A stretch of DNA of 64,000 nucleotides from Enterocola sp045654205 (GTDB taxonomy: Bacteria; Bacteroidota; Bacteroidia; Bacteroidales; Paludibacteraceae), in assembly GCA_045654205.1 (NCBI GenBank), contig JAZOMZ010000011.1, positions 62,001-126,000 of the forward strand, given 5' to 3'. Below are positions 5,500 through 13,516 of this stretch, piece after piece (the stretch's first letter is position 1; each line of letters begins with the position of its first letter). The translations under genes were made by a program, and so were the position numbers. A model generated the notes under the pieces. It saw nothing but the letters and a program-made list of their open reading frames with translations. It was not told the origin of the DNA and did not search any database.

Positions 5500-6414
5500 T
5501 TATCTATCTTCAACAATTGATTGTGCTATATCCTTTATAGAATAAGAATTTGTTATATCTATTATATCATCTACATACCAATCACCATTCTCATAAACCA
5601 TTGGCATATCAACTTTACAATATTGAACTCCTGTTTCTGGGTAAAATAATTCTATATGAGCAATCGCATCAGTATTAGATATTATCTCAACATTAATAGA
5701 ATGTAATTCAGCATCTAATCCATTAGTACATCTCCAAATATCCCAATCTGGCCAACCAATCTCACTATCATCAAGTAGCTGTGCCCTATTAAAAACAGAG
5801 TAAAATTCCTCAGACATTATTTCATTATCATTATATTGACAATGCTCATTGTATTGGTTTCTTATTCTAGTTTTAATTGTTTCTTTAATTTGTTGTAATT
5901 CATCGACCTCCGGGTGGGTCCTTTTATCATTACCTGTTAATATTATGCGCCACGTGTACCTTTCAATATCTTCTTCACTTTTAGGAACAATATTCCAAAT
6001 ATTCTCTTTTAATTTAATTGTAAACAAGAAATTTACTTGTGAGTTTACTTCTTTGAAACTCCATGCTTTTTCTATTTCTGTGTTTGTGTCTTCGCATATA
6101 GGCTCAGACAAGATAATAGATAAGTCTTCATAATACTCTAACATTTCATGAGCAAACAAATTACCTTCATTCTTTTTCTTTTTTATTAATGATTTGAAAT
6201 CAGTTTCTTCACTAGTTGATGAAAAATCAGCCAAAAGTTCATCAAATAAAGCCTCATCACCCTCCTCTAAAATATGGTGAGCCATTAATTCTACACTTGA
6301 TAAATAAAATCTCACAGCATCTTCTATTTCTGTTTTATAATCAGAAACAGTTGTTTGACACGACGTAATTGTCATTAAACAAATAACACCAATTGCATAA
6401 AGAATCTTTTTCAT
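5500..6414 (-). CDS. Unknown lipoprotein, 304 aa
   Basis: Begins with a lipoprotein signal peptide, MKKILYAIGVICLMTITSC, Cys19 being the acylation site. The mature protein is acidic and hydrophilic, so it is a membrane-anchored periplasmic or outer-membrane lipoprotein. No domain recognised; the C-terminal part (VQYCKVDMPMVYENGDWYV) resembles the beta-strand layout of NTF2/SnoaL-like lipoproteins, but weakly. It is the last gene of a leftward group of three (8217 to 5500), 31 bases after the 470-aa gene. The IS1595-family element is inserted directly after its stop codon; its likely original terminator is now at 1781-1811. Confidence 0.8.
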   Translation of the reverse strand: MKKILYAIGVICLMTITSCQTTVSDYKTEIEDAVRFYLSSVELMAHHILEEGDEALFDELLADFSSTSEETDFKSLIKKKKNEGNLFAHEMLEYYEDLSIILSEPICEDTNTEIEKAWSFKEVNSQVNFLFTIKLKENIWNIVPKSEEDIERYTWRIILTGNDKRTHPEVDELQQIKETIKTRIRNQYNEHCQYNDNEIMSEEFYSVFNRAQLLDDSEIGWPDWDIWRCTNGLDAELHSINVEIISNTDAIAHIELFYPETGVQYCKVDMPMVYENGDWYVDDIIDITNSYSIKDIAQSIVEDR

Positions 6415-6445
6415 AAAAATATTATTTAAGATTAGTAATTTTCAT

Positions 6446-7858
6446 TTATTCATATATTTCAGTAATCTTATCATTTACAAAGGTAACATAAATATACTTG
6501 TCATCATTACCCCAACCATATTTCTTATATGTCCATATTTCTACTACACCTAACGATGTTGTTGATGTATTCTTTAAACGTGGACTACCATAGGCTTCAA
6601 TACACATTTCCTGAGTCATTCCTATAGATATTTTATTATCTAAAATTAAATTGCCATACGTAACCCCATGTTTCTTTATAATATTTTCTCTATATTCTTC
6701 ATTTTCTCTTTTTAATTCTATGATCTTGTCTTGTACAACATTCTCCCATTCTTTGATTATAGAATCTGCGTAACTTTTACAAACAAGTGCTCTCCAATAT
6801 CTATTGCCATTTTTATATACAGGAGACCATATTACATTAGTTTTGATTCCATCGCAGAAACTATTATACTCTCCTATATAACCTTCAAAATTATTCTCTT
6901 TTTTCTTAGAATTTTCAATAGACATCATCATATCTTTAGTAAATTCATGACATAATTTTCTTTCTTCACATGACTCTATTATCATAGATTCGTTCTCCTC
7001 TTTCGAGGTAAATTCTAATACAAATTTATTTCCTTTCACTGAAATCTTTTGTACATTCCAAACAGATTTTGGTTTCTCTAAATAATCATAATTTCTAAAA
7101 CCATCAATATTAAAATATTCATCAAAGCTGGTTATTTCTTTACCAACATACATTTCTTTTAATAAATTATATGATTTAAGAGAAACAAAATTTGAAATAT
7201 TTGCAGCTTCGAATTTTATAGGTTCTCCATAAAAACGGATATTTGGGAATAAATTAGATTCTATTTTTTCTCCTCTAATATAATATTTCCTACCATCAAT
7301 TTTAAGAACATATATAATATCAGAATTTATATATAAATGGTTCCATATAAATTCACCTTCCATTTTTCTCTTTAGTTTATAATAATTCGTATCACCTAGT
7401 TTTAATTTTTGTTCTAGGAATTTTGATTTTGTAAAATAATTAAACAACAAATCTTTTTCTTGTTGAGTAACTATGATATCTTCAACATGAAAATACTTTC
7501 TATTAGGCAATTGACATACCGTAATAGTATCATTTGAGATACAAGATAATGTAAGAATTGGTTCATTAGAATTATCACTACTAAACAAGGTATCTCCTAT
7601 TAAATATAAATTCTTATAATTCTTTTTTATGAGTTTTATTTTATCCTTATATGCATACCTCCATGTTCCATTTTCTTCGTGTTTTAGTTTCACAATAGGG
7701 TATTTTGTATTCTCTTTTAATATGTGGATAATTTCATTTTTCTCATCCTGCCACGTCTTTTTTGTTTCCTTAACAACTTCAGGTACATACATATCAATTT
7801 GAGCAAAAGTAGACATTACAATTGCAATTAGAACTATAGTTAATGCTATTTTTTTCAT
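6446..7858 (-). CDS. Unknown exported 470-aa protein with SmpA/BamE-like C-terminal motif
   Basis: A Sec signal peptide (MKKIALTIVLIAIVMSTFAQ, cut near residue 19) predicts export to the periplasm. The long middle part matches nothing I know and is rich in Lys, Glu and aromatic residues. The last 60 residues read ISIGMTQEMCIEAYGSPR, then EIWTYKKYG and YIYVTFVNDKITEIYE: the iGMs...wG.P...W.Y...fvngkv pattern of the SmpA/OmlA (BamE-like) fold. That fold is used in outer-membrane lipoproteins and in many exported orphan proteins. Grouped with the lipoprotein gene downstream (31-base gap). Function unknown. Confidence 0.8.
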   Translation of the reverse strand: MKKIALTIVLIAIVMSTFAQIDMYVPEVVKETKKTWQDEKNEIIHILKENTKYPIVKLKHEENGTWRYAYKDKIKLIKKNYKNLYLIGDTLFSSDNSNEPILTLSCISNDTITVCQLPNRKYFHVEDIIVTQQEKDLLFNYFTKSKFLEQKLKLGDTNYYKLKRKMEGEFIWNHLYINSDIIYVLKIDGRKYYIRGEKIESNLFPNIRFYGEPIKFEAANISNFVSLKSYNLLKEMYVGKEITSFDEYFNIDGFRNYDYLEKPKSVWNVQKISVKGNKFVLEFTSKEENESMIIESCEERKLCHEFTKDMMMSIENSKKKENNFEGYIGEYNSFCDGIKTNVIWSPVYKNGNRYWRALVCKSYADSIIKEWENVVQDKIIELKRENEEYRENIIKKHGVTYGNLILDNKISIGMTQEMCIEAYGSPRLKNTSTTSLGVVEIWTYKKYGWGNDDKYIYVTFVNDKITEIYE

Positions 7859-7896
7859 CTTTTTCTTAATAAATTTTTGTAAGTTAATATTTCTTT

Positions 7897-8217
7897 CTAT
7901 TTATTCCCGCTTAGAAAATCTATCACCTTTTTCTTTTTTGAAATTGATATTGGAAGTTGATTTATAATACTCTCATGTAAACCTTGTGGTATTACAAACC
8001 ATTGTGAATGTCCGTAAGTAGCTGGCATTCCACATTCACCCCAAAACCATCTTATTCCTAGAGTTGGTTTTTCATCCCAATATATCGTCACTATAGCCCA
8101 TCCTTCTTCTTGATCTTTATAAACAATATCAAATGGACCTCCTAATCTATCTGCTGGACTATTGATTTTAAAAATACTCAAATCATCCATTAACTGTTTT
8201 TTTACTTCTTTTCCCAT
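7897..8217 (-). CDS. Unknown 106-aa cytoplasmic protein
   Basis: Small soluble protein with a conserved-looking core, GGPFDIVYKDQEEGWAIVTI and IRWFWGECGMPATYGHSQWF, rich in Trp and Gly. No signal peptide; no family recognised. First gene of the leftward trio ending at 5500, 38 bases before the 470-aa gene. The candidate structured RNA 8273-8573 lies just upstream on the same strand and could be its leader. Confidence 0.7.
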   Translation of the reverse strand: MGKEVKKQLMDDLSIFKINSPADRLGGPFDIVYKDQEEGWAIVTIYWDEKPTLGIRWFWGECGMPATYGHSQWFVIPQGLHESIINQLPISISKKKKVIDFLSGNK

Positions 8218-8272
8218 AATATTTATATTTTAGGTGTTAACATCTTGTATCTTAATTCTGACATACAAGCAC

Positions 8273-8573
8273 AAAAAAAACGTGGACTCGACTGTTGCCG
8301 TTCCACATTTTAGAGGCCTTCGCATTGCCCAACGTATATAGAACAGACAACGCAAAGCCCACGCCGATATAAGTAAACATACTATACACCTAAGTATAGA
8401 TATGCACATAACATACCCATATCCCGTAAGCATTTATCGTTGCTATATTCTGATATACGTTTGAAAGTTGCGAAGTTTCTAAAATGTCAGAACATGCGTA
8501 ATAAACGCTTCAATATAAAATCTATAAATCCCACACCACGCATCTCTATGCGTATCCTCGGCGTGAGACCTAC
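8273..8573 (-). ncRNA. Candidate structured noncoding RNA, about 300 nt
   Basis: On the minus strand a TATTTTTG box (8579-8586) is followed by about 300 bases of mixed composition. These contain local hairpins: ACGCAT with ATGCGT around 8538-8553, and CTATAC with GTATAG around 8382-8399. The segment ends in a hairpin with arms GTGGA and TCCAC (8282-8306) plus the loop partner C/G pairs, then a run of eight T (8280-8273). Promoter, structure and terminator lie in the right order and orientation. It may be a free RNA or an attenuator-type leader for the gene at 8217. I cannot assign it to a named family. Confidence 0.45.
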
Positions 8574-8578
8574 TCTTG

Positions 8579-8586
8579 CAAAAATA
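8579..8586 (-). promoter_or_regulatory. -7 box (TATTTTTG) of the candidate RNA
   Basis: Exact TAnnTTTG on the minus strand. At the 20-base distance the upstream element is TTTT rather than TTTG, so the promoter is plausible but not ideal. Confidence 0.4.
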
Positions 8587-8609
8587 ATAAAATCTTATTT
8601 AATAAAAAA

Positions 8610-8636
8610 AATTGTCCATACAAAATCTGGACAATT
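8610..8636 (-). terminator. Terminator of the DUF3791/DUF3990 cassette
   Basis: Arms AATTGTCCA (8610-8618) and TGGACAATT (8628-8636), 9 bp, followed on the minus strand by TTTTTTTATT. It lies 35 bases after the stop of the last gene of the three-gene cassette. Confidence 0.85.
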
Positions 8637-8671
8637 AATATTAATCTATAAGTTATATAATCTATGTAAAT

Positions 8672-8905
8672 CTAGATTCTGTAGTCACAAAGACAAAGTT
8701 CATTATTAAGAAATGAATATACATACCCTGGACTTTGATAGTACAAACCAGTATTTGCATCTTGCAATCGAGCAAAAGTATCTGAATTATACAGAATATC
8801 CATTGCTTTTTCTACTGTATATCCATGCTTTTCTATAAGAAGTTGTATTAAATCTGCATACATATCTTCTTGCATAATCTTTATTTGAGAACTAGTCAAT
8901 TTCAT
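8672..8905 (-). CDS. Small conserved partner of the DUF3990 cassette, 77 aa
   Basis: All-helical small protein (IQLLIEKHGYTVEKAMDILYNSD) ending in an aromatic tail (TGLYYQSPGYVYSFLNNEL). Proteins of this type often accompany DUF3990 and DUF3791 genes in gut Bacteroidales; that association is from memory and I give no family number. Its ATG overlaps the stop of the DUF3990 gene by four bases (8902-8905), so it is translated by coupling as the last of three genes. Likely cytoplasmic; an antitoxin or accessory role is inferred only from context. Confidence 0.75.
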   Translation of the reverse strand: MKLTSSQIKIMQEDMYADLIQLLIEKHGYTVEKAMDILYNSDTFARLQDANTGLYYQSPGYVYSFLNNELCLCDYRI

Positions 8906-9381
8906 AGTCTTTTCAGTTTTTCAAGAGCTAATGTTGTACCAAAGAAATATTGAAAAGTTATACCTTTAGCATATTTTAATTCTTTTACTAATTCTTCTAT
9001 ACTAATAGTGCCAGCTTGATATCTACGTAACTGAAAAGTAACTCCATCATCAGCAATTGGTCCATATACTATATCATATTCATGAATAGGATGTTGATTA
9101 TGTACATCTCTATTCTGTAAAATAAAATTTGCCCATTCTACACTATAATCTTCAAAAATCTTAACCTTAAGTTCATTACTTTTGAGCAATGTTTCATCAA
9201 ACTCAAATTCAGAAACAATTGGTTCACCAATAAGTAACTGCAATGTTTTTTGTTCTGCCATTCTTAAGGCTTGATTTTTATCTGCAGAAAGATAAAATCC
9301 TCTGCCAAAATCTTTATATGGTTTTGATTTCTCAAGATTTGGGACTTCAATCTTTACATTTGAGCCATGATATAATATCAT
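8902..9381 (-). CDS. DUF3990 protein, ADP-ribosyltransferase-like
   Basis: 159 residues. The start MILYHGSNVKIEVPNLEKSK followed by KDFGRGFYLSADKNQALRMAE is characteristic of DUF3990, a family placed with the ADP-ribosyltransferase fold. YHGS (residues 4-7) corresponds to the H-containing first NAD-binding strand and GRGFYLS to the second; ADDGVTFQLRRYQ lies near the expected third element. Target unknown. It overlaps both neighbours by four bases (ATGA), sitting between DUF3791 and the 77-aa gene. Such a tight cassette of a modifying enzyme and small partners suggests a toxin-antitoxin-like or phage-defence unit, which is inference. Confidence 0.85.
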   Translation of the reverse strand: MILYHGSNVKIEVPNLEKSKPYKDFGRGFYLSADKNQALRMAEQKTLQLLIGEPIVSEFEFDETLLKSNELKVKIFEDYSVEWANFILQNRDVHNQHPIHEYDIVYGPIADDGVTFQLRRYQAGTISIEELVKELKYAKGITFQYFFGTTLALEKLKRL

Positions 9382-9602
9382 TTTAATTTTCCTCCATTAT
9401 GTTCACACACTTGTATCATTGCATCAACAGCATCATCAAATGAGAGTGTATGTATTATGTCATAATATGTAGTCAAATGAGACAAGCCATTAAAGCGTGA
9501 CAGATAATTATGTGCCTGTTTCTCGCCAATACCAAATCTGCCTGCAAACTCAGCTATCAATGCTATTGTATAGTTTAATCTATTTCTTTCTTCTCTAGAC
9601 AT
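9378..9602 (-). CDS. DUF3791 protein, 74 aa
   Basis: MSREERNRLNYTIALIAEFAGRF, then GIGEKQAHNYLSRFNGLSHL, YYDIIHTLSF and a C-terminal CEHNGGKL match the DUF3791 pattern as I know it. Helical, cytoplasmic. ATG 9602 is the start: a TTG seven codons upstream falls inside the -7 promoter box at 9621-9628 and cannot be used. First gene of the coupled three-gene cassette; its stop overlaps the next ATG. DUF3791 is commonly adjacent to DUF3990, which supports a two-component partnership, probably regulatory or neutralising. Confidence 0.85.
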   Translation of the reverse strand: MSREERNRLNYTIALIAEFAGRFGIGEKQAHNYLSRFNGLSHLTTYYDIIHTLSFDDAVDAMIQVCEHNGGKLK

Positions 9603-9620
9603 AACATATATTTTCTTGAA

Positions 9621-9652
9621 CAAATATAAATATTATGTTCCACATCAACAAA
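9621..9652 (-). promoter_or_regulatory. Promoter of the DUF3791/DUF3990 cassette
   Basis: TTTG (9649-9652) and TATATTTG (9621-9628) are separated by exactly 20 bases, a full Bacteroidota housekeeping promoter. Transcription should start near 9613, leaving a leader of about ten bases before ATG 9602. Confidence 0.85.
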
Positions 9653-9689
9653 ATTATTAAATGAAAAAAAATCAACCGCACAAAAAAAA

Positions 9690-9713
9690 GACTCACCGAT
9701 GGTTCAGTGAGTC
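9690..9713 (-). terminator. argS terminator
   Basis: Arms GACTCAC (9690-9696) and GTGAGTC (9707-9713) with a partly paired loop; on the minus strand TTTTTTTTG follows. It lies about 25 bases after the argS stop. Confidence 0.85.
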
Positions 9714-9739
9714 TCAAACTTTATAAAGTTCAATTTTTA

Positions 9740-11524
9740 TTACATCTTTTCTGGAACTTTGATGCCAAGAAGCGACATTGCAGTTTTAATAACTTTAGCA
9801 ACGTTGGCAGAAAGCACTAGACGCATATTTTTAAGGTCTGCATTTTCTTCTTTTAGGATGCTAAAGTCGTGATAGAATTGGTTGTATTCTTTCACTAGGT
9901 CGTATGTATAATTGGCAATTAAAGAAGGACTATATTCTTTGCCTGCTTGAGCAACTACTGCTGGGAATGCAGCAAGAGCTTGAATTAAAGATACTTCTTT
10001 TTCTTTTAGTTGAATATCTTTGTTAAGCTCTGCTAATGCAATACCTTGTTCTGCAGCCTTACGAAGCACAGAGCAGATACGAGCGTGTGTATATTGAATG
10101 AAAGAACCTGTATTACCATTGAAGTCGATAGACTCTTTTGGATTGAATGTCATATTCTTGCGAGGGTCTACTTTCAAGATAAAGTATTTAAGACCACCAA
10201 GACCAATCATTTCGCAGATAGAAGAAATTTCTTCTTCTGTTAGGCCATCAAGTTTACCAAGTTCTTTAGAAATTTCTGTTGCGGTGCCCACCATTTCATC
10301 AACTAGGTCGTCGGCATCTACAACAGTACCTTCACGGCTCTTCATTTTACCTTCTGGAAGTTCAACCATACCGTATGAGAAGTGAACTAGATCTTTACCC
10401 CACTCCATACCAAGACGGTCTAGAAGAATAGAAAGCACTTGGAAGTGATAGTTTTGTTCGTTACCTACCACATAAATCATTTTGTCGATTGGGAAATCTG
10501 AAAAACGAAGTGTAGCAGTACCAATATCTTGAGTCATATACACAGAAGTACCATCTGCACGTAACAGAAGTTTTTGGTCAAGACCTTGGTCTGTCATATC
10601 AGCCCATACAGAACCGTCTTCTTTTTTGAAGAAAAGACCTTTTTCAAGACCAGAAAGCACTTTTTCTTTACCTACAAGATATGTGTCAGATTCATAATAG
10701 ATTTTGTCGAAATTAACACCAAGGCGTTTGTATGTTTCATCGAAACCAGCATAAACCCAGTCGTTCATAGTTTTCCAAAGTGTACGAACTTCTTCGTCTC
10801 CAGCCTCCCATTTACGAAGCATTTCTTGAGCTTCTTTCATAAGAGGAGCTTCTTTTTTTGCTTCTTCTTCGTCCATACCAGCAGCCATAAGTTCTTTGAT
10901 TTCAGCTTTATAAGCCTTATCAAAAGCCACATAATAGTCGCCAACTAAGTGGTCACCTTTTTTACCAATGCTCTCTGGAGTGGCACCATTACCAAATTTT
11001 TGCCAAGCAAGCATCGATTTACAAATGTGAATACCACGGTCGTTTACAATATTGGTTTTCACCACTTTGTAACCATTAGCCTTCATTATTTCAGAAAGGC
11101 TATAGCCTAACAAGTTGTTTCTAATGTGACCTAAGTGAAGAGGTTTATTAGTATTTGGAGAAGAATATTCAATCATTACAAGAGGAGAATTTTCGGTAAC
11201 TTCTTTGATACCAAATTTCTCATCTTTATTAATACCTTCTAGTAAATCTACCCATGAATTTGCATTGATAGAAAGATTTAAGAAACCATTAATTACGTTA
11301 TAATCAGAGATTTTAGAATCGTTTTCTTTAAGGTATGCACCTATTTCTTCTGCAGTAACAGCAGGATTTTTACGTGAGATTTTTAGCAGTGGAAAGCACA
11401 CTAATGTCCAGTCACCAACAAACTCTTTCTTTGTCTTTTGAAGAGTTACTTGCTCATCACCAATTTGTACTCCGTACAATGCTTCAACCGCATTCTTTAC
11501 AGATAAAATTAAATCTTTTTCCAT
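9740..11524 (-). CDS. argS: Arginyl-tRNA synthetase
   Basis: Class I aminoacyl-tRNA synthetase charging tRNA-Arg in the cytoplasm; 594 residues, normal length. The N-terminal additional domain is followed by the HIGH-type signature HLGH in NTNKPLHLGHIRNN (about 131-144), the KMSKS-type loop KMKSREGT (about 392-399), and a C-terminal DALR anticodon-binding domain (HARICSVLRKAAEQG onward). Transcribed alone, between its own promoter (11543-11550) and terminator (9690-9713). Core gene; no anomaly seen. Confidence 0.98.
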   Translation of the reverse strand: MEKDLILSVKNAVEALYGVQIGDEQVTLQKTKKEFVGDWTLVCFPLLKISRKNPAVTAEEIGAYLKENDSKISDYNVINGFLNLSINANSWVDLLEGINKDEKFGIKEVTENSPLVMIEYSSPNTNKPLHLGHIRNNLLGYSLSEIMKANGYKVVKTNIVNDRGIHICKSMLAWQKFGNGATPESIGKKGDHLVGDYYVAFDKAYKAEIKELMAAGMDEEEAKKEAPLMKEAQEMLRKWEAGDEEVRTLWKTMNDWVYAGFDETYKRLGVNFDKIYYESDTYLVGKEKVLSGLEKGLFFKKEDGSVWADMTDQGLDQKLLLRADGTSVYMTQDIGTATLRFSDFPIDKMIYVVGNEQNYHFQVLSILLDRLGMEWGKDLVHFSYGMVELPEGKMKSREGTVVDADDLVDEMVGTATEISKELGKLDGLTEEEISSICEMIGLGGLKYFILKVDPRKNMTFNPKESIDFNGNTGSFIQYTHARICSVLRKAAEQGIALAELNKDIQLKEKEVSLIQALAAFPAVVAQAGKEYSPSLIANYTYDLVKEYNQFYHDFSILKEENADLKNMRLVLSANVAKVIKTAMSLLGIKVPEKM

Positions 11525-11542
11525 ATTCTTTTAATAATCGTG

Positions 11543-11550
11543 CAAAGATA
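11543..11550 (-). promoter_or_regulatory. argS -7 promoter box (TATCTTTG)
   Basis: Exact TAnnTTTG on the minus strand 18 bases before the argS ATG. The -33 region falls in the nqr terminator and lacks a clear TTTG. Confidence 0.7.
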
Positions 11551-11562
11551 ATAAAAAACAAC

Positions 11563-11588
11563 AAAAGGAGCGAAATTTCGCTCCTTTT
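11563..11588 (-). terminator. nqr operon terminator (26-bp perfect palindrome)
   Basis: The 13-base arm AAAAGGAGCGAAA is followed immediately by its exact complement, so the palindrome is perfect. It lies seven bases past the nqrF stop codon and separates the operon from argS. T residues on both strands make it able to work in either direction. Confidence 0.85.
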
Positions 11589-11595
11589 ATTTGTA

Positions 11596-12879
11596 TTATC
11601 CACCGAAGTCGTCGAAGTGAATCATATCTTTTTCTACACCTAGGCTATCTAACAAGTCAAGCACTGTTTTTGCCATCATTGGAGGTCCACATAGGTAGTA
11701 TTCGATTTCTTCTGGTTCTTCGTGTTGTTTCAAGTAGGTGTCGCCCATAACTGGAGCAATGAAACCAGCAGTATATTTAATACCAAGTTTGTCTGCTTTA
11801 GGGTCTGGGCGGTCTAGAGCCAAGTGGAAGTGGAAGTTAGGGAATTCTTTTTCTAGTTCTAAGAAATCATCTAAGAAGAACACTTCGTCGATGGCACGAG
11901 CACCATAGAAATAATGCATTTCGCGGTCGCGAGTTTTAAGAGTTTTAAGCATGTGCATAATTTGTGCACGAAGAGGAGCCATACCGGCACCACCACCTAC
12001 CCAAATCATTTCACGTTTGCTATCAAACTCTGGGTGGAAGTCACCATAAGGACCACTCATAATTACTTTATCTCCAGGTTTTAATGAGAAGATATAAGTA
12101 GAAGCGATACCACAAGGAACATCCATAAAACCAGGACCTTGATCTTTTGGTTTAAATGGAGGAGTTGCAATACGAACAGTAAGTGTTATAATATCGCCTT
12201 CGTCTGGATAGTTGGCCATAGAATAAGCACGGATAGTTTGTTCTGTATTTTTTTGTTTTAGGTTGAATAAACCAAAGTTTTCCCAAGCTGGTACATATAA
12301 GTCACCAATTAAAGAACGGTCGAAGTCTGCATAATTCAAATCGTATTCTGGAATAACAATTTGAGCGTATGAACCTGGAACGAAGTCCATGTGTTCACCA
12401 GCAGGAAGCTTAACTTTAAACTCTTTAATAAAGGTAGCAACGTTGCGGTTTGAAATAACTTCGCATTCCCATTCTTTCACACCAAGAACAGATTCTGGCA
12501 CCTTAATGCTCATATCACTTTTAACTTTAACTTGGCAACCTAAACGCCAGTTATCTTTAATTTGTTTGCGTGAGAAGTGAACAGCCTCAGTAGGAAGAAT
12601 TTCACCACCACCTTCTGGCACTTGGCAACGGCACTGACCGCAAGAACCTTTACCACCACAAGCAGATGGTAAGAATACGCCTTCTGCAGCCATAGTACCT
12701 AGAAGAGTACCACCAGAAGCCACTTCCATTGTTTTTTCACCATTAAGTGTTACCTTAACTGGACCTGAAGGAGACAAATAACGTTTTGCTACCAACAGTA
12801 AAATCACCATTATAAGGATCATACCTAGGAACACAGCTATACTGGCTCCAATCATTGTCATATCTATTGTTAATAACAT
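11596..12879 (-). CDS. nqrF: Na+-NQR subunit F, NADH dehydrogenase flavoprotein
   Basis: Electron-entry subunit of the Na+-pumping NADH:ubiquinone (menaquinone) reductase. Residues 8-31 form the single membrane anchor. The 2Fe-2S cluster cysteines are in ACGGKGSCGQC (C74, C80, C83) and WRLGCQV. The FAD motif is RAYSMANYP and the NAD-binding motif GGGAGMAPLRAQI; the C-terminal YYLCGPPMM is typical of this ferredoxin-reductase fold. Length 427 is slightly above the usual 405-410 of proteobacterial NqrF, as is common in Bacteroidota. Last gene of nqrABCDEF, 15 bases after nqrE. Confidence 0.98.
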   Translation of the reverse strand: MLLTIDMTMIGASIAVFLGMILIMVILLLVAKRYLSPSGPVKVTLNGEKTMEVASGGTLLGTMAAEGVFLPSACGGKGSCGQCRCQVPEGGGEILPTEAVHFSRKQIKDNWRLGCQVKVKSDMSIKVPESVLGVKEWECEVISNRNVATFIKEFKVKLPAGEHMDFVPGSYAQIVIPEYDLNYADFDRSLIGDLYVPAWENFGLFNLKQKNTEQTIRAYSMANYPDEGDIITLTVRIATPPFKPKDQGPGFMDVPCGIASTYIFSLKPGDKVIMSGPYGDFHPEFDSKREMIWVGGGAGMAPLRAQIMHMLKTLKTRDREMHYFYGARAIDEVFFLDDFLELEKEFPNFHFHLALDRPDPKADKLGIKYTAGFIAPVMGDTYLKQHEEPEEIEYYLCGPPMMAKTVLDLLDSLGVEKDMIHFDDFGG

Positions 12880-12894
12880 AGTTAATCCCCTTTC

Positions 12895-13494
12895 TTAAAT
12901 TTTTAATCCTGAGAAACACATAAATGCTAATGCCATAAGACCTACAGTGATGAAGGTGATACCTAAACCACGAAGAGGTTTTGGAACATTGCAATATGCC
13001 ATTTTTTCACGTATAGCAGCTAACGCTACAATAGCAATTAACCAACCAATACCAGAGCCAAATGCATAAACTGTAGCTTCACCTACGTTGATGAACTCAC
13101 GTTGTTGCATAAATAAACATGCACCCATGATAGCACAGTTTACAGCAATAAGAGGTAAGAAAATACCTAGAGAAGCATATAGAGAAGGAGAGAAACGTTC
13201 TACAACCATTTCCACAAGTTGCACAATAGCAGCAATCACTGCAATGAATAGAATGAAGCTTAAGAAGCTTAAGTCTACACCTTCTATAATAGCATCAGCT
13301 TTAAGTAAGTAGTTTTCAAGTAAATAGTTCACTGGAACGGTAATACATAACACGAAAATTACCGCAATACCCAATCCAAATGCTGTTTTTACATTCTTAG
13401 ATACAGCCAAATATGAACACATACCCAAGAAGTAAGCAAATATCATGTTGTCGACAAAAATCGACTTAACAAATAAACTTAATAAATTTTCCAT
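12895..13494 (-). CDS. nqrE: Na+-NQR subunit E
   Basis: 199-residue integral membrane subunit with six predicted helices (for example FAYFLGMCSYLAVSKNV and GSGIGWLIAIVALAAIREK). With NqrD it forms the inverted-repeat pair that carries an iron centre and part of the Na+ path in the inner membrane. The cysteine in GMCSYLAV and that in INCA/VNCAIMGACLF correspond to the conserved Fe-ligand cysteines. Sits between nqrD (22-base gap) and nqrF. Confidence 0.98.
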   Translation of the reverse strand: MENLLSLFVKSIFVDNMIFAYFLGMCSYLAVSKNVKTAFGLGIAVIFVLCITVPVNYLLENYLLKADAIIEGVDLSFLSFILFIAVIAAIVQLVEMVVERFSPSLYASLGIFLPLIAVNCAIMGACLFMQQREFINVGEATVYAFGSGIGWLIAIVALAAIREKMAYCNVPKPLRGLGITFITVGLMALAFMCFSGLKI

Positions 13495-13516
13495 GATTCT
13501 TCTGTTTTACGGGTCA

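Larger units (their letters stand above)
8218..8671. other. Gene-free stretch holding a candidate structured RNA
   Basis: No convincing protein gene. Open frames of 67 aa (minus, to 8433) and 89 aa (plus, from 8440) lack ribosome sites and overlap hairpins and T-tracts. The stretch is visibly less A+T-rich than its neighbours between 8281 and 8575. It holds the candidate RNA described at 8273-8573, its -7 box at 8579-8586, and the terminator at 8610-8636 of the leftward cassette that starts at 9602. Confidence 0.6.

Noticed and set aside
8230..8433. 67-aa minus-strand open frame
   Set aside because: No ribosome site, runs through the terminator T-tract (FFLC), and lies in the hairpin-rich candidate RNA; more likely a chance frame.
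8440..8709. 89-aa plus-strand open frame
   Set aside because: Antisense to the candidate RNA, spans a terminator and overlaps the 3' end of the DUF3990 cassette; composition not protein-like.
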